A DNA stretch of 64,000 bases from Mycobacterium sp. MS1601 (GTDB taxonomy: Bacteria > Actinomycetota > Actinomycetes > Mycobacteriales > Mycobacteriaceae). A program made the position numbers and the translations under genes. The notes under the pieces were generated by a model. The model was not told where the DNA came from and ran no database searches. It saw only the letters and a program-made list of their open reading frames with translations. The DNA lies in assembly GCF_001984215.1 (NCBI RefSeq), contig NZ_CP019420.1:2356001-2420000 (forward strand), in the 5' to 3' direction. This document shows positions 63,960-64,000 of the stretch, in pieces; the first letter of the stretch is position 1; each line of letters opens with the position of its first letter.

Positions 63960-64000
63960 GTGAGCAGTTCGTTGCCGGAAGCATCCCGACCATGGCACCG
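63960..64000 (+). CDS. Possible start of a gene continuing beyond the window
   Basis: GTG at 63960 preceded at 7 nt by AGGGGG opens a frame (VSSSLPEASRPWH) that runs to the window end. Divergent from the SDR gene with a 101-bp gap. Thirteen codons are too few to identify it. Confidence 0.3.
   Translation, partial: MSSSLPEASRPWH

Overview
The window reads as chromosome from a fast-growing, high-GC mycobacterium (Mycobacterium/Mycolicibacterium type). The evidence is a complete mimABCD-type propane/phenol/acetone monooxygenase cluster with its chaperonin and AcoR-like regulator, a GjpA-like exported surface protein, a Pkn-type Ser/Thr kinase, many GTG/TTG starts, 4-bp ATGA gene overlaps and one likely leaderless promoter. 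These assignments rest on reading motifs; no database search was possible.

Left third (1-14.3 kb): the minus-strand operon mimA-mimB-mimC-mimD-adh-amidohydrolase-DUF59-adh-groEL-like encodes a soluble diiron monooxygenase, its reductase and coupling protein, enzymes that act on the alcohols formed, and assembly factors. The divergent regulator gene (mimR) is followed by an acyl-CoA synthetase, a thioesterase-like protein and a frameshifted sulfurtransferase. Two identical-type dyads lie between mimA and mimR, and a 49-nt hairpin separates mimA from mimB.

14.3-31.6 kb: a GntR / small-molecule kinase / class-III PLP enzyme / amino-acid permease operon that looks like an amine-catabolic module; a two-gene type II restriction-modification pair; a membrane Ser/Thr kinase; an acetolactate-synthase-like ThDP enzyme; a nitrilase-like hydrolase with a RutA-like flavin monooxygenase; a cytosolic LuxR-HTH/periplasmic-binding-protein fusion; a quinone oxidoreductase; a TetR/SDR pair with matching operators; and a YigZ protein.

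31.6-41.4 kb: an NMT1/SsuA-type ABC transporter diverges from a LacI regulator, followed by an oxidoreductase / DUF993 / sugar-isomerase operon. The same LacI-type operator sequence stands before both transcription units, tying uptake to catabolism. Two homologous GGDEF membrane proteins face each other, one with a degenerate signature.

41.4-50.1 kb: mostly single genes: a PASTA-like lipoprotein, a MarR regulator, two convergent exported proteins each with an AT-rich upstream island, a TetR/FAD-monooxygenase pair, a glyoxalase-like protein, a stand-alone Clp N-domain protein and a TetR regulator.

50.2-60.8 kb is an insertion-sequence island whose history can be read base by base. An intact IS110 element and an IS481 element precede a second, inverted IS110 element whose transposase gene has been cut into three by two IS21-family elements, each flanked by a perfect 5-bp target duplication. 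The first IS21 element is oversized (3.9 kb) and carries passengers between istB and its right end: a methyltransferase, an IS5 fragment and a SUKH-like (immunity-type) gene whose stop codon abuts the terminal repeat.

60.8-64 kb returns to ordinary genes: a cold-shock-domain protein, a hypothetical protein, an AraC regulator and an SDR oxidoreductase.
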